Shown here in pieces: positions 9,438 through 18,283 of a stretch of 64,000 nt of DNA. Every line of letters starts with the position of its first letter. Positions within the stretch are counted from its first letter, which is position 1. The stretch is from Endozoicomonas sp965199185 (GTDB lineage Bacteria; Pseudomonadota; Gammaproteobacteria; Pseudomonadales; Endozoicomonadaceae): assembly GCA_965199185.1 (NCBI GenBank), contig CBDAQW010000007.1:62001-126000 (forward strand), read 5' to 3'. Made by a program: the position numbers and the translations under genes. Under the pieces are notes generated by a model. The model had not been told where the DNA came from and did no database searches. It was given only the letters and a program-made list of their open reading frames with translations.

Positions 9438-9689
9438 TCAGCTTTCAACACCAGCCAGAAACATGGCCGCTTCATCTTCATCAATGGTATGTTCTTCGAC
9501 GGTCAGAGGATTGACCAGGCCTTCGGCAATCTCACGCAGAGCCACTACGGTTGGTTTGTCATTTTCCCATTCTACTTTTGGGTCTTTACCGCCGATGGTC
9601 AGCTGGCGAGCGCGCTTGGACGCAACCATTACCAGTTCAAAGCGGTTTTCAACACTATCCAGACAATCTTCTACAGTAACTCGAGCCAC
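9438..9689 (-). CDS. rpoZ: RNA polymerase omega subunit
   Basis: 83 aa starting MARVTVEDCLDSVENRFELV and containing VASKRARQL, the conserved omega segment that latches the beta-prime C-terminus. It also helps form the ppGpp site on RNA polymerase, which fits its position upstream of spoT. The start codon is GTG at 9689, preceded by GGAG six bases away. Normally gmk sits directly upstream. Here gmk lies 3.4 kb away, behind a divergent aminopeptidase and an unrecognised gene. Confidence 0.97.
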   Translation of the reverse strand: MARVTVEDCLDSVENRFELVMVASKRARQLTIGGKDPKVEWENDKPTVVALREIAEGLVNPLTVEEHTIDEDEAAMFLAGVES

Positions 9690-9862
9690 GTTTCACTCCA
9701 TCAATCAGTCGTTATTAGCCGGTTTGCGGACCTTTTAGTTTACTTTACGGCCATATTGCACACAAGCATTAGCATCCTCAGTATAAGTACCCAATCATAT
9801 CAGGTTATAGTAGACGCCTTGCATGAAAGACCGCTCATAGGTTTTAGTCTTCGGAAACAGTG

Positions 9863-11653
9863 ATGACAAAGATATCGGATAAATTAATCGCCCTCAGGGC
9901 TGAAATGGCAAAACATGGAGTCCACGCATGGATTATTCCTTCTTCAGACGCTCATGAAAGTGAATATGTGGCTGATTACTGGCTCGGTAGAGAATGGCTG
10001 TCCGGCTTTAACGGCTCTGCCGGTACTCTGATTGTCACTACAGAGGATGCAGCCCTATGGACCGATGGACGTTATTTTTTGCAGGCAGAACAGCAGCTCG
10101 CTGGTACTGGTATTCAGCTAATGAAAGAGGGGCAGCCAGGTGTTCCCAAACAGGTTGAATGGCTGCTGGATCTTGTTCCGGAAGACGGTCGGGTTGGGGT
10201 TGATGGCAACTCTATGAGCTTGACGAAAGCTCGTGGGCTGAAAGGCAAACTCAAGAAAAAAAACATCAGCCTGAAGACAGGTCAGGATCTTCTCAATAAC
10301 GTTTGGGCTGATCGCCCTGCTTTACCCTCCAATCCGGTCTTTTTACATCCAGACAACTATGCTGGGAAAACACGGGAACAAAAGCTCGCTGATGTTCGCC
10401 AGGCAATGACAGAAAAAGGTGAAAAAGCTGCTGATCTGCTTCTAATTACCACTCTGGATGATATCGCCTGGCTGTTTAACCTGCGCGGTTCTGACATTGA
10501 ATGCAACCCGGTCTTTCTGGCTTATGCATTGATTTCTGACGATCAGGCAACTTTGTTTATCAATGAAACCCGCATTGAGAATGAGGCTTTGCAGGCATTA
10601 AAGGATTCAAATATTGTATTGCAACCGTATGAATCCATCTCGGATGCCATTCGTTCACTGCCGGATTCAACAACTTTATGGCTGGACCCGGCTACGACCA
10701 GCCAGAACCTGTTTAATTATCTGCCTGATGCCGTTGATGTTATTGAAGGTACATCACCCAGCCGGGCACTGAAAGCCGTTAAAAATCCGACCGAAATCAG
10801 CCGTATGGCGGATTGTCATCGCCGTGATGGCGTTGCCATGGTGCGTTTTTTACGCTGGCTGGATGAGCATATCCCGACAGGTCAGCTCAATGAAGTGAAT
10901 ATTGATGAGAAACTGGTCAGCCTTCGTGCAGAAGCAGGTGAGTTTAAAGGTGTGAGCTTCCCGGCCATTGTCGGCTACGCTGATCATGGCGCTATCGTTC
11001 ACTATCGTGCTGATGAGCAATCTAGCCACATAGTCAGCAATAAGAGCCTGCTGCTGATTGATTCCGGTGGTCAGTATCCTGATGGTACTACCGACATCAC
11101 CCGAACCATTGCCTGTGGTGATATGACCAATGAAGAAAAGCGAGATTACACGCTGGTCATGAAAAGTCATATTGCAATGGCAGCCGCTCGTTTTAAAAAA
11201 GGCACTCGCGGTATTCAGCTGGATGCCATTACTCGTCAACCATTGTGGGCTGAAGGTCAGGATTACAACCACGGAACCGGTCACGGTGTTGGCTATTTTC
11301 TGAATGTTCACGAAGGCCCGCAAAGTGTTAGCCCTCGCTGGTTTGATGTAGCGCTGGATCCCGGCATGTTGATTACCAATGAACCTGGCATGTACCGCAA
11401 TGGCAAACACGGGATTCGTCTCGAAAATATCATGTTGGTTGAGGAAGGCGCTTCTAATGAATTCGGTGAGTTTTATCAGTTAAGATCACTCACTCTGGCA
11501 CCCTTTGATACTCGGCCACTGATTAAGGAAATGCTTACATCAGCGGAAATAGTGTGGATTAACGAGTATCATGAGCGGGTTTTTGCGGAATTGGCTCCAC
11601 TGCTCACAGAGAAGGATAAAAACTGGTTGCAACAGGCAACATCTGCCGTTTAA
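9863..11653 (+). CDS. Aminopeptidase P family Xaa-Pro peptidase (M24B)
   Basis: About 596 aa, the long form of aminopeptidase P that resembles cytosolic XPNPEP1 more than the 440-aa PepP. Two creatinase-like N-terminal domains precede the pita-bread catalytic domain. The metal ligands are visible: Asp residues in DSGGQYPDGTTDITRT, His in HGTGHGVGYF, Glu in NEPGMY and Glu in RLENIMLV. It should remove N-terminal residues before proline. ATG at 9863 is preferred over the in-frame GTG at 9860 because GGAAA sits at the right distance. It is divergent from rpoZ and lies inside an otherwise conserved gmk-rpoZ linkage. Confidence 0.93.
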   Translation: MTKISDKLIALRAEMAKHGVHAWIIPSSDAHESEYVADYWLGREWLSGFNGSAGTLIVTTEDAALWTDGRYFLQAEQQLAGTGIQLMKEGQPGVPKQVEWLLDLVPEDGRVGVDGNSMSLTKARGLKGKLKKKNISLKTGQDLLNNVWADRPALPSNPVFLHPDNYAGKTREQKLADVRQAMTEKGEKAADLLLITTLDDIAWLFNLRGSDIECNPVFLAYALISDDQATLFINETRIENEALQALKDSNIVLQPYESISDAIRSLPDSTTLWLDPATTSQNLFNYLPDAVDVIEGTSPSRALKAVKNPTEISRMADCHRRDGVAMVRFLRWLDEHIPTGQLNEVNIDEKLVSLRAEAGEFKGVSFPAIVGYADHGAIVHYRADEQSSHIVSNKSLLLIDSGGQYPDGTTDITRTIACGDMTNEEKRDYTLVMKSHIAMAAARFKKGTRGIQLDAITRQPLWAEGQDYNHGTGHGVGYFLNVHEGPQSVSPRWFDVALDPGMLITNEPGMYRNGKHGIRLENIMLVEEGASNEFGEFYQLRSLTLAPFDTRPLIKEMLTSAEIVWINEYHERVFAELAPLLTEKDKNWLQQATSAV

Positions 11654-11664
11654 CTCAATATTGG

Positions 11665-11696
11665 CAGAGCACCATTCTTGGTGCTCTGGTGTTTTC
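11665..11696. terminator. Hairpin between convergent genes
   Basis: A 10-bp perfect stem CAGAGCACCA/TGGTGCTCTG (11665-11674 and 11679-11688) with a TTCT loop is followed by GTGTTTTCT on the plus strand. It lies between the aminopeptidase stop and the 3' end of the convergent gene at 11696, as expected for a terminator. The U-tract is interrupted. Confidence 0.6.
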
Positions 11697-13054
11697 TATC
11701 GGTTATTTTTTTTAACCGTATTTTCAATAGATTCAATGCTCTCTGGGACTCTCGGAAGCGGTGAGCGGTCGATTTCATGCTGTATCGGTTTTATATCCAA
11801 TGGGTTTTGCAATGCATCAATTTTGTCTTCGTTATGAATTTCTCTCTCTTTGACCCATTGCCTGACCTTCTTACTGACCATCTCATTGGTTGAAAAAAGA
11901 TCAACAATTTCAGACAGTGGTGATTGCACAGAATCTGGAAATGCACTCACTATTCGTGCCTTACGTTCAGACAATTTTGCCTTAATCTCTTCTTCGCTTT
12001 CTTTCACTGACTCCTGTTTTTTAACTGCGCTGGAAACTCTGATGCCAGCAGACTGTAGAAGGCTATCTGCATACTCATCAGACGAGCAGTTTATACCTTC
12101 ATTCAATTTAAAAACGAAATCGCTTGTCACTTGCACGGCATCACGCCCATTACTTTCACGGATGATAGCGGCATCCAGACTATTTTGTAGTTGGACGATT
12201 AACTTTTCGTCTATTGTTCTCGATAACGCCTCATAGTCCATTTTCCAACCATAAAGCTCTATTGGTAAGTCTCGCTTGTAATTATGGACAACGCCGCTAT
12301 TTACATCATTAGCATCTGCTTTTTCTTGCCGCTCTTGCGCGGTAACTATTAACTCTGCAATCTGAACGGACTGGCTCGCTCTCAGTGGCTGACTGCTGAA
12401 ACCGATTCTTTCTGCACCATCCGGTGAGAGTGATTTAACAGAAGCATTAAACTGTTTATCTGCTTCTCTTGAGGTGTATTTATCAATCAATACATCCACA
12501 TACTGTTGCATTTGTTCTGAAGATAACTCCCCTTTTTCAAACTTATCAGCAGCAAAAAGAACCAGAAGTTTCAAGTTTGCATCTTGGCTAAGATCTTGTT
12601 TATGTAACTGATTCTTTAATTGTTGAAATCCATTATCACTGATTAATTTCGCTGCATTAGAATGGGTAATTCTTTCTAATTCCTGCCATTCTTTATTATT
12701 GCGAGCTTTGTCAATGGCAGCATCAGTAGCCTCTTTGCCAGTGAGAGGGCGCCCTATGATAAGTTTCTCATTATTCTTTTTATGAGTGAATTTATTAGCT
12801 TTTGTTTTAGCTGAATTAGTGTTTTTTTTCTTATCGGAAATTATTTTTTTGTTTTTGAGGATCGTTTTTCCTAATCGATATTCAGACAGCTTTTTCAAAA
12901 ATCGCTCTATAACAGAAGATTTGGGTATTTTTTTATGTATTTTTGTTTTCTTGATAGGTAAACCTTTGTGCTTACCCACAGGGGCGTCAATATTATTTTT
13001 ATTTGTGGGTAATGATTGGTTGATACCCAACTCCTTAAGCCATTCTAAACGCAT
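11696..13054 (-). CDS. Unrecognised 452-aa protein, lysine-rich N-terminus
   Basis: I do not recognise a family. The frame is long and starts at ATG 13054 with GGAG four bases upstream, so it is very likely real. The first 110 residues are strongly basic and low in complexity (repeated KKxK, IHKKIPK, KNKKIISDKKKNTN). The remainder is charged and helix-prone, with no signal peptide or membrane segment. AT content is higher than in neighbouring core genes, especially in the N-terminal third, which suggests a separate origin. It lies between gmk and the aminopeptidase and may interrupt the gmk-rpoZ operon. A secreted or effector-like role is possible but unsupported. Confidence 0.7.
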   Translation of the reverse strand: MRLEWLKELGINQSLPTNKNNIDAPVGKHKGLPIKKTKIHKKIPKSSVIERFLKKLSEYRLGKTILKNKKIISDKKKNTNSAKTKANKFTHKKNNEKLIIGRPLTGKEATDAAIDKARNNKEWQELERITHSNAAKLISDNGFQQLKNQLHKQDLSQDANLKLLVLFAADKFEKGELSSEQMQQYVDVLIDKYTSREADKQFNASVKSLSPDGAERIGFSSQPLRASQSVQIAELIVTAQERQEKADANDVNSGVVHNYKRDLPIELYGWKMDYEALSRTIDEKLIVQLQNSLDAAIIRESNGRDAVQVTSDFVFKLNEGINCSSDEYADSLLQSAGIRVSSAVKKQESVKESEEEIKAKLSERKARIVSAFPDSVQSPLSEIVDLFSTNEMVSKKVRQWVKEREIHNEDKIDALQNPLDIKPIQHEIDRSPLPRVPESIESIENTVKKNNR

Positions 13055-13146
13055 TTTTCTCCGCTCCCTGAAGTAAACACATCTTTAAAGTCTAGCTCGG
13101 ATGTATCGTGAAATAGCTGACAACCTGAGTTGCCAGCCATAAAATA

Positions 13147-13761
13147 TCAACCAATCAACCCTTTAATCAGGTCTTCTTTGTAATGTTGAACCCAACCGGT
13201 CGCCAAACGACGACTTCGGATAATGGTTTGCAGATCACGCAGCGCCAGATCAAATTCATCATTGATAACAAGATAATCAAATTCAGCGTAATGTGACATT
13301 TCATTGACAGCCTGGGACATACGACGTTCGATAACCTCCATATTATCAGTAGCACGACCAATCAGGCGCTCTCGCAATACCTCAAGGGAAGGAGGCAAAA
13401 TGAAGATAGACACCGCTTCAGGCATCAGCTGACGCACCTGCTGTGCACCCTGCCAATCGATCTCCAGAATCACATCTTCACCGTGGTTAAGCTGTTGCTG
13501 AACCCAAAGTGCTGATGTGCCGTAATAGTTGCCAAAGACTTCAGCATGCTCCAGAAAAACACCTTCTCCCAGCATCGCTTTAAAACCATCGATGGTGGTG
13601 AAGTGATAGTTAACACCGTCCTGCTCACCAGGGCGAATACTACGGGTAGTATGGGAGACAGACACACGCACATGGGGCGTGGATTTGACCATGGCCTTTA
13701 CCAGGCTGGTCTTACCGGCACCCGAGGGGGCGGCAATGATGTAGAGTTTACCTTTATTCAT
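13147..13761 (-). CDS. gmk: Guanylate kinase
   Basis: 204 aa from the ATG at 13761, which has GGAG five bases upstream and matches the family start (MNKGKLYIIAAPSGAGKT). An upstream in-frame start at 13794 is less likely. The P-loop is APSGAGKTSLV. The GMP-binding region follows with SVSHTTRSIRPGEQDGVNYHF, and the lid with RATDNMEVIERR. It phosphorylates GMP to GDP, feeding GTP and (p)ppGpp pools, which explains its usual linkage with rpoZ and spoT. Here it is separated from them. Confidence 0.97.
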   Translation of the reverse strand: MNKGKLYIIAAPSGAGKTSLVKAMVKSTPHVRVSVSHTTRSIRPGEQDGVNYHFTTIDGFKAMLGEGVFLEHAEVFGNYYGTSALWVQQQLNHGEDVILEIDWQGAQQVRQLMPEAVSIFILPPSLEVLRERLIGRATDNMEVIERRMSQAVNEMSHYAEFDYLVINDEFDLALRDLQTIIRSRRLATGWVQHYKEDLIKGLIG

Positions 13762-13885
13762 GAATGCTCCAAGGTACCTGAGCCTATTCTGCAAAGAATA
13801 GACTGGCTACCTTATTTAAATATTCCTTATCTGTTGTGCTGTTCAGGCGATCGACAGGCAAACTCAAGAACCTGACTGATATTAC

Positions 13886-14536
13886 CTAGCTGATGGCTCC
13901 GGAATAACAGACTTCTTCGAGTTTGCCGGTGTCTACATCGTAAATAAATCCTCTGACAGTGATTGCATCGTCACCACTATCAGGAATCCAGGGGTGATTC
14001 AGAATCGCAGACATACCCCGTCGTACATCCCATTCCAACCGAACCATGCTCTGCTCACTATGGGGCGAATCCAGTGGCTCAGGCTCTCCACGAAAAGCAT
14101 GAAAAGCGGATGGTGTCGATGATGACGTTTTACAGCTTGTGAATGCCCGCCCGGTAGCCTGCCTGAGCAGACTTTCTGCAGCTTCATCCCCTTCAAGGCC
14201 CGCTTTGAGTAAGTCATCTGAAAAGGCAAGCATACCGCAACGCGTATGATGTATGAGGATAATCTCATTGGTATTGAGTAAGTGATGGGAAATGACCAAG
14301 CTGCGAATCGTATCTTCAGTAACAACACCACCAGCATTACGAATAATGTGGGCATCACCGGTCTGCAAACCGAGCAAATCTTCCACATCAATCCGGGCAT
14401 CCATACAGGCAACCACAGCCAGACGACGAGCCGGTTGAATGGCTTGTTTGCCTGGATAGGAAGCAGTGTGCAAAGAATGTCCACAGGCATATTGCTGATT
14501 ACTTTCCAGACACTGATCAGTGGTTGAACTGGCCAT
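13886..14536 (-). CDS. Beta-class carbonic anhydrase
   Basis: 216 aa from ATG 14536, which has GGAG eight bases upstream. The zinc ligands of beta carbonic anhydrases are present: Cys44 in CMDARID, then His97 and Cys100 in HHTRCGM. The Asp46-Arg48 dyad is intact. It interconverts CO2 and bicarbonate. A stretch of about 40 residues rich in Ser and Pro (SSSTPSAFHAF to DSPHSEQ) is inserted between the second zinc cluster and the C-terminal helix, and is longer than in compact relatives. It sits between gmk and yicC on the same strand. An alternative start at 14557 lacks a ribosome site. Confidence 0.9.
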   Translation of the reverse strand: MASSTTDQCLESNQQYACGHSLHTASYPGKQAIQPARRLAVVACMDARIDVEDLLGLQTGDAHIIRNAGGVVTEDTIRSLVISHHLLNTNEIILIHHTRCGMLAFSDDLLKAGLEGDEAAESLLRQATGRAFTSCKTSSSTPSAFHAFRGEPEPLDSPHSEQSMVRLEWDVRRGMSAILNHPWIPDSGDDAITVRGFIYDVDTGKLEEVCYSGAIS

Positions 14537-14650
14537 ATAACTTACTCCATCAGGCACTTAGGGCAGGAATATCAAATGTGTATTTGAGTGATTATATACT
14601 GACCAGTTTTACGTAGAAAGAATAACGCCATCGCTTCTATCTGAAACCAC

Positions 14651-15517
14651 TTATTCAATATTCTGTATTTGCTCCCGCATCTGCTCAATCAGCACTTTAA
14701 AGTTAACCGCTACTTGAGTCAGACCGGCATTGATAGATTTGGAAGACAGTGTGTTGGCTTCGCGGTTCAGTTCCTGCATCAGGAAATCCAGACGACGACC
14801 CACCGCCTCTTTTTTGCCAGACAGTGTTCTTCTCACTTCACTAATATGCGTTTCAAGGCGATCCAGCTCTTCGTCCACATCCATTTTTTGTGCCAGAAGC
14901 ACCACTTCCTGTTCGAGACGTTCAGGGTTAAGCTCGGCTTTGGCTTCTTCCAGACGACCAAGAATTTTCTGGCGCTGGGCTTCAAGAAGCTCAGGCAGTA
15001 CAGTACGTAGGCTGTTGACTTCTTCAAGAATGTTATCCAGGCGGGTATGAATGAATTTTTCCAGTTCAGCCCCTTCCCGCTGTCGCATCGATTTCAGCTG
15101 GTTTATGGCATCACCAAAGGCATTAACAGCGGCTTTGTGAACAATCACCATTTCCGTTTCTTCCGCAGCCTGCACGCCATGCCATTGAAGGACCTCCAGT
15201 GGATTCACTGGAACTGTATCACCAAACAGTTCATTCACTTCAGCCACGGCTGTCTGGAGCTTTTCCAGAACCGTACGATTCAAAGTCCATTCCTGTCCGG
15301 CATCAGCTAGCTGCACTCGCAAAGTGCACTCCACTTTGCCACGCCCCAGTTGCTTACGCAGAGTTTCCCGAACGGCAGGTTCTATTTCCCGCATCTGTTC
15401 TGGCAGGCGCAAGTGAGGCTCAAGGTAACGATGATTGACGGAACGAATTTCCCAAACAAGATGACCCCAGTCTTCCTGAACCTGAACCCGGGCGAATGCA
15501 GTCATACTAGAAGTCAT
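14651..15517 (-). CDS. yicC: YicC family endoribonuclease-like protein
   Basis: 288 aa, the standard YicC length. The N-terminal MTSSMTAFARVQ, the segment WEIRSVNHRYLEPHLRLPE and the C-terminal RLDFLMQELNREANTLSSKS are family signatures, with a long helical middle. YicC proteins act in RNA decay. The gene lies back to back with rph and upstream of gmk, the arrangement seen in many gammaproteobacteria. The ATG at 15517 has a weak GAG. Confidence 0.95.
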   Translation of the reverse strand: MTSSMTAFARVQVQEDWGHLVWEIRSVNHRYLEPHLRLPEQMREIEPAVRETLRKQLGRGKVECTLRVQLADAGQEWTLNRTVLEKLQTAVAEVNELFGDTVPVNPLEVLQWHGVQAAEETEMVIVHKAAVNAFGDAINQLKSMRQREGAELEKFIHTRLDNILEEVNSLRTVLPELLEAQRQKILGRLEEAKAELNPERLEQEVVLLAQKMDVDEELDRLETHISEVRRTLSGKKEAVGRRLDFLMQELNREANTLSSKSINAGLTQVAVNFKVLIEQMREQIQNIE

Positions 15518-15696
15518 GAAATACTCTTTTGATTGATTTAGGGTACGAATAGCTGGCTAATTATTTCAGAAGTTTATCCACATTAGAAATAATCACAGCA
15601 TTTCCCTGTAAAAAGAATCGACTAAGGCGTTATCACCACCGCTGGATAGTGGTTATAATTCGGTTTTATTTTTTCAGCGGTTATTAGGTCATGACC

Positions 15697-16416
15697 ATGC
15701 GTCCCAGCAGAAGAACAGCAGATGAGCTGCGTGAAGTTAAAATCACCCGTCACTTTACCAAGCACGCCGAAGGCTCTGTGCTGGTTGAGTTTGGTGATAC
15801 CAAAGTGATTTGCACAGCTTCTGTCGACAGAGGTGTTCCGCGTTTTCTCAAAGGATCTGGTCAAGGCTGGGTAACGGCAGAGTATGGCATGCTGCCACGT
15901 TCCACCACCGATCGAATGGGGCGTGAAGCCGCTCGTGGTAAACAAGGTGGCCGGACTCTGGAAATTCAGCGTTTGATTGGTCGTTCTCTGCGCGCCGCTG
16001 TGGATATGAAGCAGCTGGGTGAAAACACCATCAATATCGACTGTGATGTTATTCAGGCCGATGGAGGTACTCGTACTGCATCTATTACCGGCGCCTGTGT
16101 CGCTCTGGTGGATGCTATTCGTTACATGCAAAACAAGAAAATCATCAAGAACGATCCTCTCAAACATATGATTGCTGCGGTTTCTGTTGGTATTTACAAA
16201 GGCAGCCCGGTGCTTGATCTGGACTACCCGGAAGATTCCAGTGCAGAAACCGATATGAATGTTGTTATGACTGACGACGGCGGTTTTATTGAAGTCCAGG
16301 GTACTGCAGAAGGTGCGCCCTATTCTCAGAACGAAATGACCGCCATGCTCGCTCTCGCTCGCGCAGGCATTGAAGAGATTGTTGCGGTTCAGAAAAAAGC
16401 GCTTGAACAAGATTAA
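15697..16416 (+). CDS. rph: Ribonuclease PH
   Basis: 239 aa from ATG 15697, against the usual 238. The upstream in-frame ATG at 15691 is too close to AGG. The phosphorolytic RNase PH core is complete: RGVPRFLKGSGQGWVTAEYG, the arginine-rich RGKQGGRTLEIQRLIGRSLR, and the C-terminal EVQGTAEGAPYS. It trims tRNA 3' ends using phosphate. It is divergent from yicC and ends at a clear intrinsic terminator. Confidence 0.97.
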   Translation: MRPSRRTADELREVKITRHFTKHAEGSVLVEFGDTKVICTASVDRGVPRFLKGSGQGWVTAEYGMLPRSTTDRMGREAARGKQGGRTLEIQRLIGRSLRAAVDMKQLGENTINIDCDVIQADGGTRTASITGACVALVDAIRYMQNKKIIKNDPLKHMIAAVSVGIYKGSPVLDLDYPEDSSAETDMNVVMTDDGGFIEVQGTAEGAPYSQNEMTAMLALARAGIEEIVAVQKKALEQD

Positions 16417-16440
16417 GTTAGCTATTTTTCGTCTATTTTA

Positions 16441-16478
16441 AAAAAAGCTCTGTTCAAAACATGGACAGGGCTTTTTTT
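16441..16478 (+). terminator. Intrinsic terminator after rph
   Basis: AAAAAAGCTCTGT pairs with ACAGGGCTTTTTTT across an 11-base loop (one G-U pair), giving a stem followed by seven to eight T. It separates rph from the downstream P-loop gene. Confidence 0.85.
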
Positions 16479-16496
16479 ATGATTCGGTAACAGCCT

Positions 16497-17081
16497 ATGC
16501 TAATCGCTTTTGTTGGTTCTCACGGAACCGGTAAAACCACCACCTGTAAAGCCCTGCATAAACAGCTGGGCAAAAAACAATGGCGTCTGTACGAAGACTT
16601 TTTCCGAAAAATCTGTCAGCAGCTAGGCTATGACAATATGAGAGAGCCTATATTGCGGGAACAAAACAAAGAGGCAACCGTTTCCGCCATTGTTGCCAGT
16701 GCGCTTGGTTCACTAACACATCGGGAAAAAGAGGCTGAACCCAATGGTCTGATTGATATGGGACCACCTTCTATGATGGCTTATCTTCGATACTGGATGA
16801 AAATCTGCAATAAACCTGTCTGCCCGTTTATTCTTGATCTCTACGATTATGTAAGCGCCAGTATTGATTACTACATTTATTTGCCAACTGGAATCTTCCC
16901 TATGGAAGCCGACGGAATGAGAAATCCGGATCCGATTTTTCAGAAGGATATTGACCAGTGGGTGTTAGGTAATCTGGACGCGTTAGGTACAAAACAAGAC
17001 AACATCGTTCGTCTACAAAGTCTGAGTACTGAAGACCGCGTAAATGAAATCCTGAACGCTATAAAAACAACAAAACCCTAA
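16497..17081 (+). CDS. P-loop NTPase of NadR/AAA-type kinase fold
   Basis: 194 aa with a Walker A motif GSHGTGKTT at residues 7-15 right after the first beta strand, and an LIDMGPPSMMAYLRYW segment in place of a clear Walker B. The single-domain size and the GTGKTT loop resemble NadR-type nucleoside kinases and small AAA_28-type ATPases. The substrate cannot be read from sequence. It stands alone between two terminators, between rph and crc, at a place usually empty in pseudomonads. The ATG at 16497 has no strong ribosome site. Confidence 0.75.
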   Translation: MLIAFVGSHGTGKTTTCKALHKQLGKKQWRLYEDFFRKICQQLGYDNMREPILREQNKEATVSAIVASALGSLTHREKEAEPNGLIDMGPPSMMAYLRYWMKICNKPVCPFILDLYDYVSASIDYYIYLPTGIFPMEADGMRNPDPIFQKDIDQWVLGNLDALGTKQDNIVRLQSLSTEDRVNEILNAIKTTKP

Positions 17082-17091
17082 AAAGCCCTAA

Positions 17092-17119
17092 AAGCCCTGA
17101 CAAATACAGGGCTTGCTTT
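17092..17119. terminator. Hairpin between convergent P-loop gene and crc
   Basis: Perfect 8-bp arms AAGCCCTG (17092-17099) and CAGGGCTT (17107-17114) with a 7-base loop, followed by GCTTTC on the plus strand and by TTTTAGGGCTTTTT on the minus strand. It probably serves both converging genes. Confidence 0.65.
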
Positions 17120-17135
17120 CAGATCAGGAAATCGA

Positions 17136-17909
17136 TCAGATTGACAGTTCCCATTCGTAATCCATAATGACCGGCGCGTGAGAGGAAAAAGCCTGTACCT
17201 TATAGATGCCGCCATTTAGTACACGGCTGCGCATACCGGGAGTAATCACCTGATAATCCAGACGCATACCGTCGTTTGCTTCACGAGCTTCGTCGTCTTT
17301 CCAGAAACTGAACTTACCTGCTTCACGATCTACTTCACGGTAAGCATCAATAAAGCCCATATCGCCAAACAAGCCTTCCATCCAGCCTCGTTCAGCTTGA
17401 TTAAAGCCTGAGATTTCTTCGAGATCGCGCCAGTTCGCCACATCAATCTTGCGGTGTGCAATATTCCATGTACCACCCATAATGAACTCACGGCGCTTGC
17501 GACGCTGTTTGCCAAGATGGTGGGAATATCCGTCGAGAAAACGATATTTGAAATTCTGACTTTCTTCGTCATGACCTTCAGGAACATACAGCGTTGCTAT
17601 GCTAATTTTATCGAAATCTGCTTGCAGATATCGTCCGGTTTCATCCACTTCAGGAATCCCAAGGCCGCTAATAATGGCTTTAGGTGCTTGTCGTGTATAA
17701 ATCGCCACACCTCCGCGATTATCTCTCTTATAGCCACTAAAGGCATAACAGAAATACCCTTCCAGATAATACTGATCTTCAATCACATACTCGTCTTCGC
17801 GAGTATCCTGCAGAAGAATCAGGTCAGCATCCTGCTCTAAGAGCCAGTCGAAGAGGCCTTTTTCTCTTGCGTTTTTTATGCCTTCACAGTTTAAACTGAT
17901 AACTCTCAT
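17136..17909 (-). CDS. crc: Crc catabolite repression control protein
   Basis: 257 aa of the exonuclease III fold, matching Pseudomonas Crc along its length: VISGLGIPEVDETGRYLQADFDK in outline (QADFDKISIATL), KQRRKRREF, and the end MDYEWELSI. Catalytic positions of ExoIII are changed. The usual catalytic Glu motif is LQDTR, the GDxN motif is GGTWN, and the last Asp-His pair is SSHAP, so nuclease activity is unlikely. Crc acts with Hfq on A-rich mRNA sites to repress use of secondary carbon sources. ATG 17909 is chosen over GTG 17918 on spacing from AGG. It lies beside pyrE, as in pseudomonads. Confidence 0.93.
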   Translation of the reverse strand: MRVISLNCEGIKNAREKGLFDWLLEQDADLILLQDTREDEYVIEDQYYLEGYFCYAFSGYKRDNRGGVAIYTRQAPKAIISGLGIPEVDETGRYLQADFDKISIATLYVPEGHDEESQNFKYRFLDGYSHHLGKQRRKRREFIMGGTWNIAHRKIDVANWRDLEEISGFNQAERGWMEGLFGDMGFIDAYREVDREAGKFSFWKDDEAREANDGMRLDYQVITPGMRSRVLNGGIYKVQAFSSHAPVIMDYEWELSI

Positions 17910-18283
17910 TGAATACACCTTGTCAGGGCTACCGGGCAGGTATGACGAATTTTATTCTCGTTCCGCCTTCCAGATGCGCCAACATTAAACTACTGCCTTG
18001 TCAGATGGGCAGATCTGCAAGACGATGTATCACCCGGACAGCATTCAGGCACCTTTTACAGAAACGGGTCTGAAGGTGTGTCTTTGTCCGAGCGGCTACA
18101 GAAAATGGGGAATTGTATCGGACAAATGATAACGGGTCGCCCTCCGTATGTTTATCCGCATTAATGCTGCCTCTTCTGTCTTTCTCTCCCAATGGCTACA
18201 ATAGATTTGGTATGTTTCCCTTATAAACTCATAACAGTTTTGAATAGACCGTCACAGCTGTTCATCCCAAGGAAAAGTTCCCA
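17910..18283. other. crc-pyrE divergent intergenic region
   Basis: 374 bases containing the upstream regions of crc and pyrE. A TACAAT hexamer at about 18195 could be a minus-10 element for pyrE, but no good minus-35 accompanies it. A 63-codon minus-strand frame at 18001-18192 lacks a ribosome site and protein-like composition. Nothing else was seen. Confidence 0.5.

Noticed and set aside
15622..16410. 262-codon minus-strand frame across rph
   Set aside because: Fully antisense to the strongly conserved rph; composition is His/Asn/Thr-rich as expected of a shadow frame.
18001..18192. 63-codon minus-strand frame between crc and pyrE
   Set aside because: No ribosome-binding site, Arg/Cys-rich composition unlike a protein, and it overlaps the expected promoter region.
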